A DNA stretch of 64,000 nucleotides from DATNPX01 sp036702975 (GTDB lineage Bacteria; Cyanobacteriota; Vampirovibrionia; Obscuribacterales; Obscuribacteraceae): NCBI GenBank assembly GCA_036702975.1, contig DATNPX010000029.1, forward strand, positions 53,507 through 117,506, given 5' to 3'. The notes beneath the pieces are model-generated. The model saw only the letters and a program-made list of their open reading frames with translations. It did no database searches and had not been told where the DNA came from. Within the stretch, counting starts at the first letter, position 1. Every line of letters begins with the position of its first letter. Made by a program: the position numbers and the translations under genes. Shown here piece by piece: positions 36,405 through 43,637 of this stretch.

Positions 36405-36437
36405 AAAACAAAGTCGGTCACGGGTGGTGTGACCGAC
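36405..36437 (-). terminator. Rho-independent terminator of the Ser/Asn/Gln-rich gene
   Basis: GTCGGTCAC and GTGACCGAC form a perfect 9-bp stem with a 7-base loop. On the minus strand the stem is followed by TTTGTTTT, the expected U-rich tail, so it ends transcripts from the gene at 36475-36996 before the thioesterase gene. Confidence 0.8.
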
Positions 36438-36474
36438 CTGTAAATCGTCGACTGGCATCAAGAAAACTCGTAGA

Positions 36475-36996
36475 TTAGCGAGTTATGGCTGCCTGCCTGA
36501 TTGTTTTCTGCATGTATGCGGTGCTGAAACCGCGTTTCTGGCGAGCGCCTTTCCATGAGTAGGTGCGCGTTACTGAATGTGGAGTGCGGCGGACAACCGT
36601 GTTTCCCGAGCTGACATTGCTTATCGATGTGCTAGTGCTCTGCGCGCGCGGGGGAGCGTTTGTCACAGCCCTGTAGTTTGTCGTTGTGCTGGCAGGTGCA
36701 GGAGCTTGATTCTGTGCCTGTTTAATGCCACCAAGCGAGCCTCCAACGGCTTCTGAATTGCCGTTTGAATTGTTATGGGTGGAAGCCTGGCTGGTTTGCT
36801 GGTTGGACGACTGCGAATTGTTTTCAGTACCGCCAGATGAACCTGTCTCTCTTGAGTTCTGCGCATTGTTCATCGTCGATGACTGCGATTGAGCTTGTAG
36901 AGAAGCCTGGCTCTCGGAAAAGCTCGCATTTACTGACACAGTCACTGCAAGCGCGAGGGCGAGATTTAACGATTTTGCGAACTTTTGGGCGTTCAT
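36475..36996 (-). CDS. Exported Ser/Asn/Gln-rich low-complexity protein
   Basis: A 173-residue protein with a signal peptide (KSLNLALALAVTVSVNASFS). The mature part from 27 to about 130 is low complexity, dominated by Ser, Asn, Gln and Thr with no cysteine, and looks disordered. The last 40 residues are basic (VVRRTPHSVTRTYSWKGARQKRG). Such composition is found in matrix, adhesive or cell-surface proteins, and the Gln/Asn content is prion-like; function is unknown. AAGGAG is 7 bases before ATG 36996. It has its own terminator, which suggests separate regulated expression. Confidence 0.72.
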   Translation of the reverse strand: MNAQKFAKSLNLALALAVTVSVNASFSESQASLQAQSQSSTMNNAQNSRETGSSGGTENNSQSSNQQTSQASTHNNSNGNSEAVGGSLGGIKQAQNQAPAPASTTTNYRAVTNAPPRAQSTSTSISNVSSGNTVVRRTPHSVTRTYSWKGARQKRGFSTAYMQKTIRQAAITR

Positions 36997-37049
36997 AAAT
37001 AACTCCTTTTAACTGTAAAAATCTTGATTCCGGCTGGTTCTGGCGCTCT

Positions 37050-37451
37050 CTACACTGCTTGTTGGCGCGCTCTCATCGCATCGGTGATGCCGCCTGTAAC
37101 AAGGCTAACGACCATCATCAGCAAGCCACCGAGGATGGCTGGACCCCAACCTGCGACTGTCAAATATTGCGGCAGAAAGTCCGCAACCAGTTTCAGCGCA
37201 AATGCCGGCAACATCCAGAAGCCAAGCAACCACATTGGAATCAGGACCAGCAAAGCAAGACCGAAAGTCATGACAGTCAGATATGCACTCAACGCCATGG
37301 CGCCGACTTCCACACCCCACAACATGAGGCTGAAAACGATTGCCAGGCAGACGGCCGCGACGAAGTTGCCGTGGAAATCTATGCCACCAAGCATTGGCAG
37401 TAGGAAAACAAAAGCTAATGCCTTCAAAGCCAACCTGATTAGAAACTCCAT
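37050..37451 (-). CDS. Small membrane protein, phage-holin-4 superfamily (YvlD-like)
   Basis: A 133-residue, very hydrophobic protein with four membrane segments. It follows the pattern of the DUF/holin 4-2 family: FLIRLALKALAFVFLLPML, then GIDFHGNFVAAVCLAIVFSL, a third segment with LTVMTFGLALLVLIPMWLLG in it, and a last one ending GGLLMMVVSLVTGG. Despite the family name, chromosomal members are not from phages; some are linked with envelope stress. GGAGG lies 8 bases before ATG 37451 (the GTG at 37454 is too close). 53 bp separate it from the Ser/Asn/Gln-rich gene downstream, so the two may share a transcript. Confidence 0.8.
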   Translation of the reverse strand: MEFLIRLALKALAFVFLLPMLGGIDFHGNFVAAVCLAIVFSLMLWGVEVGAMALSAYLTVMTFGLALLVLIPMWLLGFWMLPAFALKLVADFLPQYLTVAGWGPAILGGLLMMVVSLVTGGITDAMRARQQAV

Positions 37452-37660
37452 CACCTTAACCTCCGAAACTAATGCCGTTCGGACGAGGTCTGACAGATAA
37501 AAGTTGCAATAGTGCCGTTGCCAACAGCAAACATCTCAAATAAATGAAAGAAGCCAAGTTGCACCGGTTTGTACACAACGATTGGTGGTATTAGTAAACT
37601 GTGTACCGCTGACACTGATCTCAGCGGCTGCCATGCACTGCACACAAGTACGGGGGAACA

Positions 37661-40600
37661 TTGGCCGACGATACGGTTGACGAAGAATCAGCCCAAACCG
37701 GAGGAGAAGACGAGAGCGGGGCACCGAAGAAATCCTTCGGCATACTAGCTGCACGGTTTTTGCAGAAAGGTAAGAGCTCTCCCGGGTCAATCACCGGTGA
37801 ATTTGAAGCCCTGACCCCTCCAGACCCGACACCTTCTTCAGACCAGCAAGTGCGCAAACTTCATCCTGTTGACGACGAAGACGAAGAAATCCGAGAAGGC
37901 AGCATCCATGGAATGGAAGTTCCTTTAAGCGAGTCGCTTTACGCTGACATCGGTCTGGATGATATGTCAGGCTACGACGACTCGACTGGTGGCGACTATG
38001 CGGTCGCCAGTGCACAGGCGGAATTCGAACAGACACTCTCACCTGAAGTCGTTTATGACATCGACGCTCAAGAACAGCCCGTCATCAGCGTTGGCTCGGG
38101 TATAACCGACGAACATGCTGCTGATATCGACGCAGCTGAGGACGGAGTTTTCTCTGGCGACGTTGCCGAACCAACATATTTAAAAGATTCACCCCATCTT
38201 GAAGCGGCTGCTGATTCTGCCGACACTATTGATATGCAGGCGCCATCGGCTGACTCCGGGGAGCAATATCAAGTCGATAATGAAGAAGCGGTTCCATATG
38301 AAGAACAAGCAGCTGAATTAGCCGACCTGGCTCAACCTGTCTCTCAGGAAGAATCTGGATATGTCGAAGCAGGGACAATTGGCGCACCGGCGCTTGTTGA
38401 GGAAGCAGCACAATTAGATGCACCTGATTATGTGGATGCACCAACAGACGCTGAGGAGCCGACACTAGCTGAGGAACCAACCGCATTCGCTCCTGATGCG
38501 GTTGATGCGATTGTTCCTGAGTCAATCGACGAAAGTTATTCCGCTCAGGAGCAAGAACATGCAACTGGTTTTGGCGAATCCGCTCAGCAATACGCTGAAC
38601 CTGCCGGCTTAGACGGAGTCGGAGCTGACGATGCGTTGATGCGCTACGAAGATGAGGGCGTTGCACAACGTTTCGATACCCAAACAAATTCATATGATGA
38701 TGTCGCTGATAGTGATGAGCACTCCGTCGTAGACACTGAGTCGACGGTTCATCTTGCCGAACATCAAGAAGATCAAAAGATTGAAACATCTGCAGCGTAC
38801 GACCTATCAGCGCTTGATGCAATTGGTGTCAAAAGCGACTCAACGTTTGACACAAACGCCCTCGATCAAATTGGCACCAGAAACGATGCTGGCGAAACGG
38901 CGATCACAAGTGAAGCCCCATTGCCTGAGAAGAAGGGGTTGCTTGGAAAATTTGCAGGCAAGAAAGAGTCTTCGAGCCGCCCATTGATAGGTGGTGGCGC
39001 AAAGCCAGACACCACAGATCCCAAACCTGACAAGCCTTTTGCATCCGCTGAACTAGATGCAATTGGAACTAGAGGTGCTGACAACAGTGAACTTGATTCA
39101 ACTGGTGGCAGAGGCTTCGACAAGAGTGAACTCGACTCGATTGGAACCAGAGGTTTTGATAAAGGTTCACTCGATTCAATTGGAACCAAAGGTTTTGATA
39201 AGGGTGCACTCGATTCAATCGGCACCAAAGGTTTTGATAAGGGTGCGCTAGATGCCATCGGTACAAAAGGTTTCGATAAGGGCGCGCTGGATGCGATTGG
39301 AGAGCCGTCGGCTTCGGCTGCTGAAACGAAAGACAAACCAGCTGCTAAGGGTGGCGGGTTGCTCGGTGGCAAGTTTGGTCAGAAAGCGAAAGGGTTGGAC
39401 AAGCCGAAAGTTGGTGCTATCAATCCACCTTCCGCCGATCCAACATTTGACCAGAAAGAAACTGGTCGTTTTATGGTGAACGCAGACACTTTTGATGCTA
39501 TAAGCGCAAGTCAAAATCTGACCAGTGAAGGCGTGCAAGATTTTTCCGCTCCGGCTAGCGAAGCTCCAGCCGAACCAGCCCCGCTTGTTGATACTACTGA
39601 GTCAAAAGAACCGCTCTCTGCCAGCTTCTTCGATGAGACCGCCACTCTTTACGAAGAGGAGCACCAGCCTGTCATTGGCAGCGATGAAATTGGACGCCTG
39701 ATCACTGACGCAGATAACGCCTACCGAGTAGGGCAGTACAAAGCAGCAGAGCCAATCTTCGCAAACGTTCTGGATAAGTTGGACAAAGCCGGTGATGATA
39801 CCGATCCGCTGCTTCCATATTGTCTGGACAAGATGGCGGACAATTTGTACAAACTCAAAAAATACAAAGAATCACTTCAACATTTCCGACGACTGCTTGT
39901 ATTGCACACCAAGCTTGGATCAAGCGATCGAGACATGATCGCCACTCTCTACAAGATTGCCCAGACTTGCGAAGTACAAAATCTTACAAGCGAAGCTGAT
40001 TCGATGTACAAGCGCGCTTTCAGACTTGGTCAACAGTCTCTGGTGCCGGGCGATCCTTTGCTTGCGAAAGTTCTTGAAGGCTACGGCACCATGCTCATGC
40101 GTAGCGAAGGTGCTGAGCCTCCATCGGCACCGGGCGCCGAAAAGACCGAAGAAACGCCAGTAGCATCGAAGCCTGCTGAAAAGCAATCAACTCTGTCTGC
40201 AGAAGAAATTGCCATGCTCAATTCGCTTGGCGCCAGCTCGGAGCGCAGCTCAGAACCGTCACCGATCATACTTTCGGGTGGTCCATCAGGTCCAACAGAA
40301 CAAGCAATCAGCAAATCAAGAAGCCCTCTCAAGCAGTCAGACGAGCGAGCAGACAAGGTCAGAGCCACCGGTCCAAGCGGCGGCAGCACTGCCGGTGGTG
40401 TGTGGTTGCGCCTCGGGATCTTCCTCTCTGTAATCGTGGGTCTGGTGCTCGTAACGCTCAACATCAAGACTGATTACTCGTCTCACCACGTTGCTCACTC
40501 AAAAGATTTCGTCAAGCGTGTCTACCGAAGCGCCGATGGAGGCGCAACTTTCACGATTGTTAGCGAAGACCAGGCCGCGAAAGATAATTTCGGCAAACAC

Positions 40601-41566
40601 TTTGTTTACGATTATCGAGATTGGAATGGCACGCCCAGTGATGATATAGAAGTGATCTCCGGTCAGGTCAATGGAGACAACTTCATTTACGAAATTCCGC
40701 AGGGCATAAAAGACGGCAGCGGCTACATTTTCTACGAGCCAAAAGCACCTGAGTTGTCTGTTTTAGCCAAAATGCGTGAACTTGGCAGTAAGGCGCAGGC
40801 ATTCTATAAAGCTAAGGGCAAGTATCCAGATGCCAAAGATCTTGATGCCCTCGGTAAGTCCATAGCCTACAAAAATCCTTTTGCCGACGGTGTTGAATCG
40901 GTCACCGTCAATAGTATCGCCTGGCCACCGAGTCTCGACGCCACTCAACTGCTCATGAAGTCTCGATTCGACACAGGCATGGAAAACGGTGATTTGTGGG
41001 AAGGCGAACCGGCAGCCAAACCTGGTCAGATCTCTGCAGCGTCGTCCAGTCAGAAGCAGCCTGATGCCAGTGTCATGTACATACATGGTCGCGATCGTGA
41101 TGGCAAGTTGATCACACGCGCTGATGGAAAGGTGCTTGTACTTATCTACAAAAACGGCATCGATGTAAGTCCTGGTGCTGCTGACCTCAAAAACGAGAAG
41201 CCTGGCCCAACCCCAACTCCAATGCGTCTGTCCAGGAAAGATGGATCGATCACGGCTCTGACTATTCTTTTAAGTTACATTCCGATCGCCATATTTTTGG
41301 TTCTCGCTCTTGTATTTCTGATTATGCTGAACAAGGGAACTGGAAAAATAGGCGCCTTTTCGGTGCCGACTTTCGGTATTATCTGGTCACCGCTGATGGT
41401 GCTGCTGACAGGTCTGGCTAAGTTTGTACCGGCTGCGTATTCGACTACATGTTTGGTTGCTGCCGGAGTGGTTTTTGTTGGCGGAGCTGGCTGGCTCTTG
41501 TTCAACATTATGAAGAATCAGCCCCGGAAGCCAAAAAAATCAAAACCAGAAGCCTCGTCAATGTAG
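37661..41566 (+). CDS. 1301-residue membrane protein: acidic N-terminus, LDxIGT repeats, TPR, C-terminal membrane helices
   Basis: Residues 1-380 are acidic and low complexity. LDAIG/LDQIG motifs begin at 385 and 401; from 465 six near-perfect 13-residue repeats (consensus LDSIGTKGFDKGA) run to 542. About 675-815 are TPRs of the kinesin-light-chain type (LPYCLDKMADNLYKLKKY). A membrane helix lies at about 914-935. A domain of about 250 residues follows with MRELGSKAQAFYKAKGKYP, like the C-terminal part of type II secretion pseudopilins. Three more helices end the protein (about 1198-1286). With no signal peptide, the first 900 residues should be cytoplasmic. TTG 37661 has GGGGGA 5 bases upstream. 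I recognise no family for the whole; a membrane scaffold is the best guess. Confidence 0.82.
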   Translation: MADDTVDEESAQTGGEDESGAPKKSFGILAARFLQKGKSSPGSITGEFEALTPPDPTPSSDQQVRKLHPVDDEDEEIREGSIHGMEVPLSESLYADIGLDDMSGYDDSTGGDYAVASAQAEFEQTLSPEVVYDIDAQEQPVISVGSGITDEHAADIDAAEDGVFSGDVAEPTYLKDSPHLEAAADSADTIDMQAPSADSGEQYQVDNEEAVPYEEQAAELADLAQPVSQEESGYVEAGTIGAPALVEEAAQLDAPDYVDAPTDAEEPTLAEEPTAFAPDAVDAIVPESIDESYSAQEQEHATGFGESAQQYAEPAGLDGVGADDALMRYEDEGVAQRFDTQTNSYDDVADSDEHSVVDTESTVHLAEHQEDQKIETSAAYDLSALDAIGVKSDSTFDTNALDQIGTRNDAGETAITSEAPLPEKKGLLGKFAGKKESSSRPLIGGGAKPDTTDPKPDKPFASAELDAIGTRGADNSELDSTGGRGFDKSELDSIGTRGFDKGSLDSIGTKGFDKGALDSIGTKGFDKGALDAIGTKGFDKGALDAIGEPSASAAETKDKPAAKGGGLLGGKFGQKAKGLDKPKVGAINPPSADPTFDQKETGRFMVNADTFDAISASQNLTSEGVQDFSAPASEAPAEPAPLVDTTESKEPLSASFFDETATLYEEEHQPVIGSDEIGRLITDADNAYRVGQYKAAEPIFANVLDKLDKAGDDTDPLLPYCLDKMADNLYKLKKYKESLQHFRRLLVLHTKLGSSDRDMIATLYKIAQTCEVQNLTSEADSMYKRAFRLGQQSLVPGDPLLAKVLEGYGTMLMRSEGAEPPSAPGAEKTEETPVASKPAEKQSTLSAEEIAMLNSLGASSERSSEPSPIILSGGPSGPTEQAISKSRSPLKQSDERADKVRATGPSGGSTAGGVWLRLGIFLSVIVGLVLVTLNIKTDYSSHHVAHSKDFVKRVYRSADGGATFTIVSEDQAAKDNFGKHFVYDYRDWNGTPSDDIEVISGQVNGDNFIYEIPQGIKDGSGYIFYEPKAPELSVLAKMRELGSKAQAFYKAKGKYPDAKDLDALGKSIAYKNPFADGVESVTVNSIAWPPSLDATQLLMKSRFDTGMENGDLWEGEPAAKPGQISAASSSQKQPDASVMYIHGRDRDGKLITRADGKVLVLIYKNGIDVSPGAADLKNEKPGPTPTPMRLSRKDGSITALTILLSYIPIAIFLVLALVFLIMLNKGTGKIGAFSVPTFGIIWSPLMVLLTGLAKFVPAAYSTTCLVAAGVVFVGGAGWLLFNIMKNQPRKPKKSKPEASSM
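39053..39286 (+). repeat. Six tandem 39-bp coding repeats (LDSIGTKGFDKGA)
   Basis: Units start at 39053, 39092, 39131, 39170, 39209 and 39248, with a partial seventh (LDAIGEP) at 39287. The later units differ mainly at third codon positions, so selection has kept the peptide, while the near-identical central units point to recent slippage or unequal exchange. The first two units are the most diverged. Confidence 0.9.
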
Positions 41567-41860
41567 GCTTTACTGGCGCAATGACGAGCACCGGAAGCCA
41601 AGAAGGACTTTCAGGACAGTTAAGGGCGACAAAGTGTTGGCCCGCAGTCAAATCGAATTTCGAAGTAAACGATTGACTACCAATCGAATACAGCGCTTGA
41701 AATCGCAAACCGTCACCAGTTGGCTGTAGAATCTCTGCATTGCAGATTGTTTCGAAATGAAAATTCCCTCTGGAACTTTCACGATTTTGGCTCCGTCAAC
41801 GGCTGCTCGTCCGCGAGTATTCACAGATTTGGGTCGATTTATCGCCAGCGGATCACTATT
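41508..41860 (-). pseudogene. Possible frameshifted minus-strand coding remnant in the 312-bp gap
   Basis: The 41567-41878 gap has no intact gene. On the minus strand, two frames look protein-like and join with a single-base shift near 41770: upstream NTRGRAAVDGAKIVKVPEG, then GNFHFETICNAEILQPTGDG and on through SIGSQSFTSKFDLTAGQHF to a stop at 41508 inside the 3' end of the 1301-residue gene. The joined peptide has normal composition and hydrophobic strands, whereas each frame alone degenerates. It may be a decayed gene, a sequencing error in a small gene, or chance. No family is recognised. Confidence 0.25.
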
Positions 41861-41878
41861 TATTGAAGGAGAGTATTC

Positions 41879-42658
41879 ATGCACTATAGAACTTACAGAA
41901 CACCTGCGGTTGTCGCGGCGATGCTGACAGCGTTTGGTTTGGTTGCACCTGCGCAAGCCGACACTACCACCACCCAGACTACAACGACAGAAGTGACTAC
42001 ACTGGGTGCTCCAGCTACTGTTGTCACACCGGCGGGCGTCACCACAACGACAACTGTCGGAACAGTGCCTGTAACCGGCACCGCCGGCGGCACCGTCTAC
42101 TTCCGCACCGCGAAACCGGAAGTCTTGCTACTAACAATCACAGCTCGCCGCAAAGACCTCGATAAGATGATCGACTCGGCACACGCCAAAGGCAAGATCA
42201 CTGAGAAAGAAGCCAGGGCTATGAAAGCCGAGCTCAAGAGAATCGAGCGCGAAACTGGAAGCAATACCATCACTTATGAGCGTGCTGTCGCTTTCGCTCG
42301 CGATCTCGACTTCATTGGCACAAGACTCGGTGGTGTCGTAGTCGAAGGCGTACCTGTATATCAGCCGATCATCGCTGGCTCACACTTCACTGTTGTCAAC
42401 GGACAGATCTATGTTCTCGACGATCTATCAGTGCGTCGTGTAGACCTCGAAGCTAGAATCATCAAAGACTACCTTGAAGGTCGTTTGAGTGATGACCGCG
42501 CCTCTAAACTGCGCGCCGAACTCGATGCAATCGGTACAACACAGGCTATTTACAGCGCCTCTGGCGAGCTTGATCCGGTCTCCAGCCGCAAGTTCTACAA
42601 AGAGATGGATAAAGTCGCTTCTGAGTTGGAAAGATACGCCGGCAAGGACAACAACTAA
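41879..42658 (+). CDS. Exported Thr-rich protein with LDxIGT motifs
   Basis: A 259-residue protein with a signal peptide (about 1-27, ending APAQA-DT), then a Thr/Val-rich stretch of about 45 residues (TTTTQTTTTEVTTL) typical of an extracellular linker. The folded part, from 75, has two similar helical segments: LDKMIDSAHAKGKITEKEA and LEARIIKDYLEGRLSDDRA, each followed by a helix ending in LDFIGTRL or LDAIGTTQ. So it is probably a two-repeat helical domain. AAGGAG stands 8 bases before ATG 41879. It follows the 1301-residue gene, which carries the same LDxIGT peptide, by 312 bp. Two hairpins follow the stop. No known family. Confidence 0.75.
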   Translation: MHYRTYRTPAVVAAMLTAFGLVAPAQADTTTTQTTTTEVTTLGAPATVVTPAGVTTTTTVGTVPVTGTAGGTVYFRTAKPEVLLLTITARRKDLDKMIDSAHAKGKITEKEARAMKAELKRIERETGSNTITYERAVAFARDLDFIGTRLGGVVVEGVPVYQPIIAGSHFTVVNGQIYVLDDLSVRRVDLEARIIKDYLEGRLSDDRASKLRAELDAIGTTQAIYSASGELDPVSSRKFYKEMDKVASELERYAGKDNN

Positions 42659-42733
42659 GAGTCTTGCGCTCAGGCAAGACACGCGCTTAACAGCTAAGTC
42701 AGGCCTTATGCCAAACTTTATAGCTACTTTACG

Positions 42734-42765
42734 ACGCAGTCCCAGCACTCTGGGACTGCGTTTTT
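42734..42765 (+). terminator. Strong rho-independent terminator
   Basis: ACGCAGTCCCAG-CACT-CTGGGACTGCGT is a perfect 12-bp stem with a 4-base loop followed by TTTTT to 42765. It ends the transcript of the exported Thr-rich protein. A weaker hairpin GTCTTGC-GCTCAG-GCAAGAC at 42661-42680 precedes it directly after the stop codon. Confidence 0.9.
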
Positions 42766-42793
42766 CTTGCTAAACGGCAGCAAGGTAGCAATA

Positions 42794-42856
42794 CGTGACC
42801 GTGCCACGGAAGATGTGACCCGTGCAACACAAGACGCGACCCGTGCAACAATTAGA
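42794..42856 (+). repeat. Three 21-bp repeats at the 5' end of the DUF7003 gene
   Basis: Three tandem 21-base units read RDRATED, VTRATQD and ATRATIR if translated. GACCCGTGCAACA is identical at 42817-42829 and 42838-42850. They lie between the terminator and the conserved domain, so they may be coding or part of the leader. Confidence 0.6.
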
Positions 42857-43591
42857 GTCTCCCAGCCGGTATTGTTTGTGCTAACGACAACGTTTACTGA
42901 ATCCGAAATTCTTGCACAGCTCGACGATTTCGCGCTCGAGTTCGACTTTCCCATGCTCGACAACGGTTATATCGCACTCGCCGATTTGAAACTGCACGCC
43001 TTCGCTGACGAGCTTCGCTGGGCGATCATAATAGAAGCTCTCGGCTATCACACTCGCGCTGGCGATCATGATGGAATGACGAATTGCATAAGCTACTACG
43101 GAAATTGTTTGAGTCGACGACCTGGTAGTGCCAACGAAGATTTTCTTGTTGTCACAAGAGATGGTCCGGGACAGAAGACTTTCGAAGACCTGACGAGTTG
43201 GTATTTGCGTGCACCAACAGGCCAGATCTTCATTCGTGAAGAACTTGTCGACTTTGATTGCACCAGAGAAAACTTGGAAAAGCAGGCGATTCCCTTGTTG
43301 GAAGCACAGGCCAGCGGCACTCAATTATTGCGAAGCCTGGCGCCGAAATATCGAAATTTGTTTTTTGCGACCGAGCGGGAGTTACGGCGCAGAATTCCAT
43401 TTGACCTCCCCTGCCTGATTTCAATAAGTGAATGGAATCATCCAGATCTGGCAGGTGACGAACTTCCGAGCGCGAACGAAACGTTTCAGCAGATTGCCAG
43501 AGCCCTCTGTAATCTAGACCCCACTGCCTACTCACCATCTGAACCGCCCAACACTCACTGGTCACACTGGCCCGAGGGCGGCACACTATAA
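42815..43591 (+). CDS. DUF7003 family protein
   Basis: About 258 residues. From TESEILAQLDDFALEF onward it matches DUF7003: FPMLDNGYIALADLKL, RWAIIIEALGYHTRAG and the C-terminal ISEWNHPDLAGDELPSANE followed by NTHWSHWPEGGTL, which is the family's conserved end. No function is established and no catalytic motif is evident; it is soluble. The start is unclear: the frame is open back to a TTG at 42767 inside the terminator's T-run, GTG 42815 has GGA close by, and GTG 42878 lies directly at the domain. I use 42815. The strong terminator upstream means it needs its own promoter. It ends 46 bp before tex. Confidence 0.75.
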   Translation: MTRATQDATRATIRVSQPVLFVLTTTFTESEILAQLDDFALEFDFPMLDNGYIALADLKLHAFADELRWAIIIEALGYHTRAGDHDGMTNCISYYGNCLSRRPGSANEDFLVVTRDGPGQKTFEDLTSWYLRAPTGQIFIREELVDFDCTRENLEKQAIPLLEAQASGTQLLRSLAPKYRNLFFATERELRRRIPFDLPCLISISEWNHPDLAGDELPSANETFQQIARALCNLDPTAYSPSEPPNTHWSHWPEGGTL

Positions 43592-43637
43592 TTTCAGTTG
43601 AAATAAAGAAATCACAAATTCTGTAGAGGACGCACTC

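Noticed and set aside
39053..39286. CRISPR array
   Set aside because: The tandem 39-bp units have no spacers, are in frame within a long gene and keep a peptide sequence.
38226..39372. Minus-strand open frames of 198 and 168 codons opposite the repeat protein
   Set aside because: They mirror the repeats and low-complexity region of the real gene and have no ribosome binding site or known motif.
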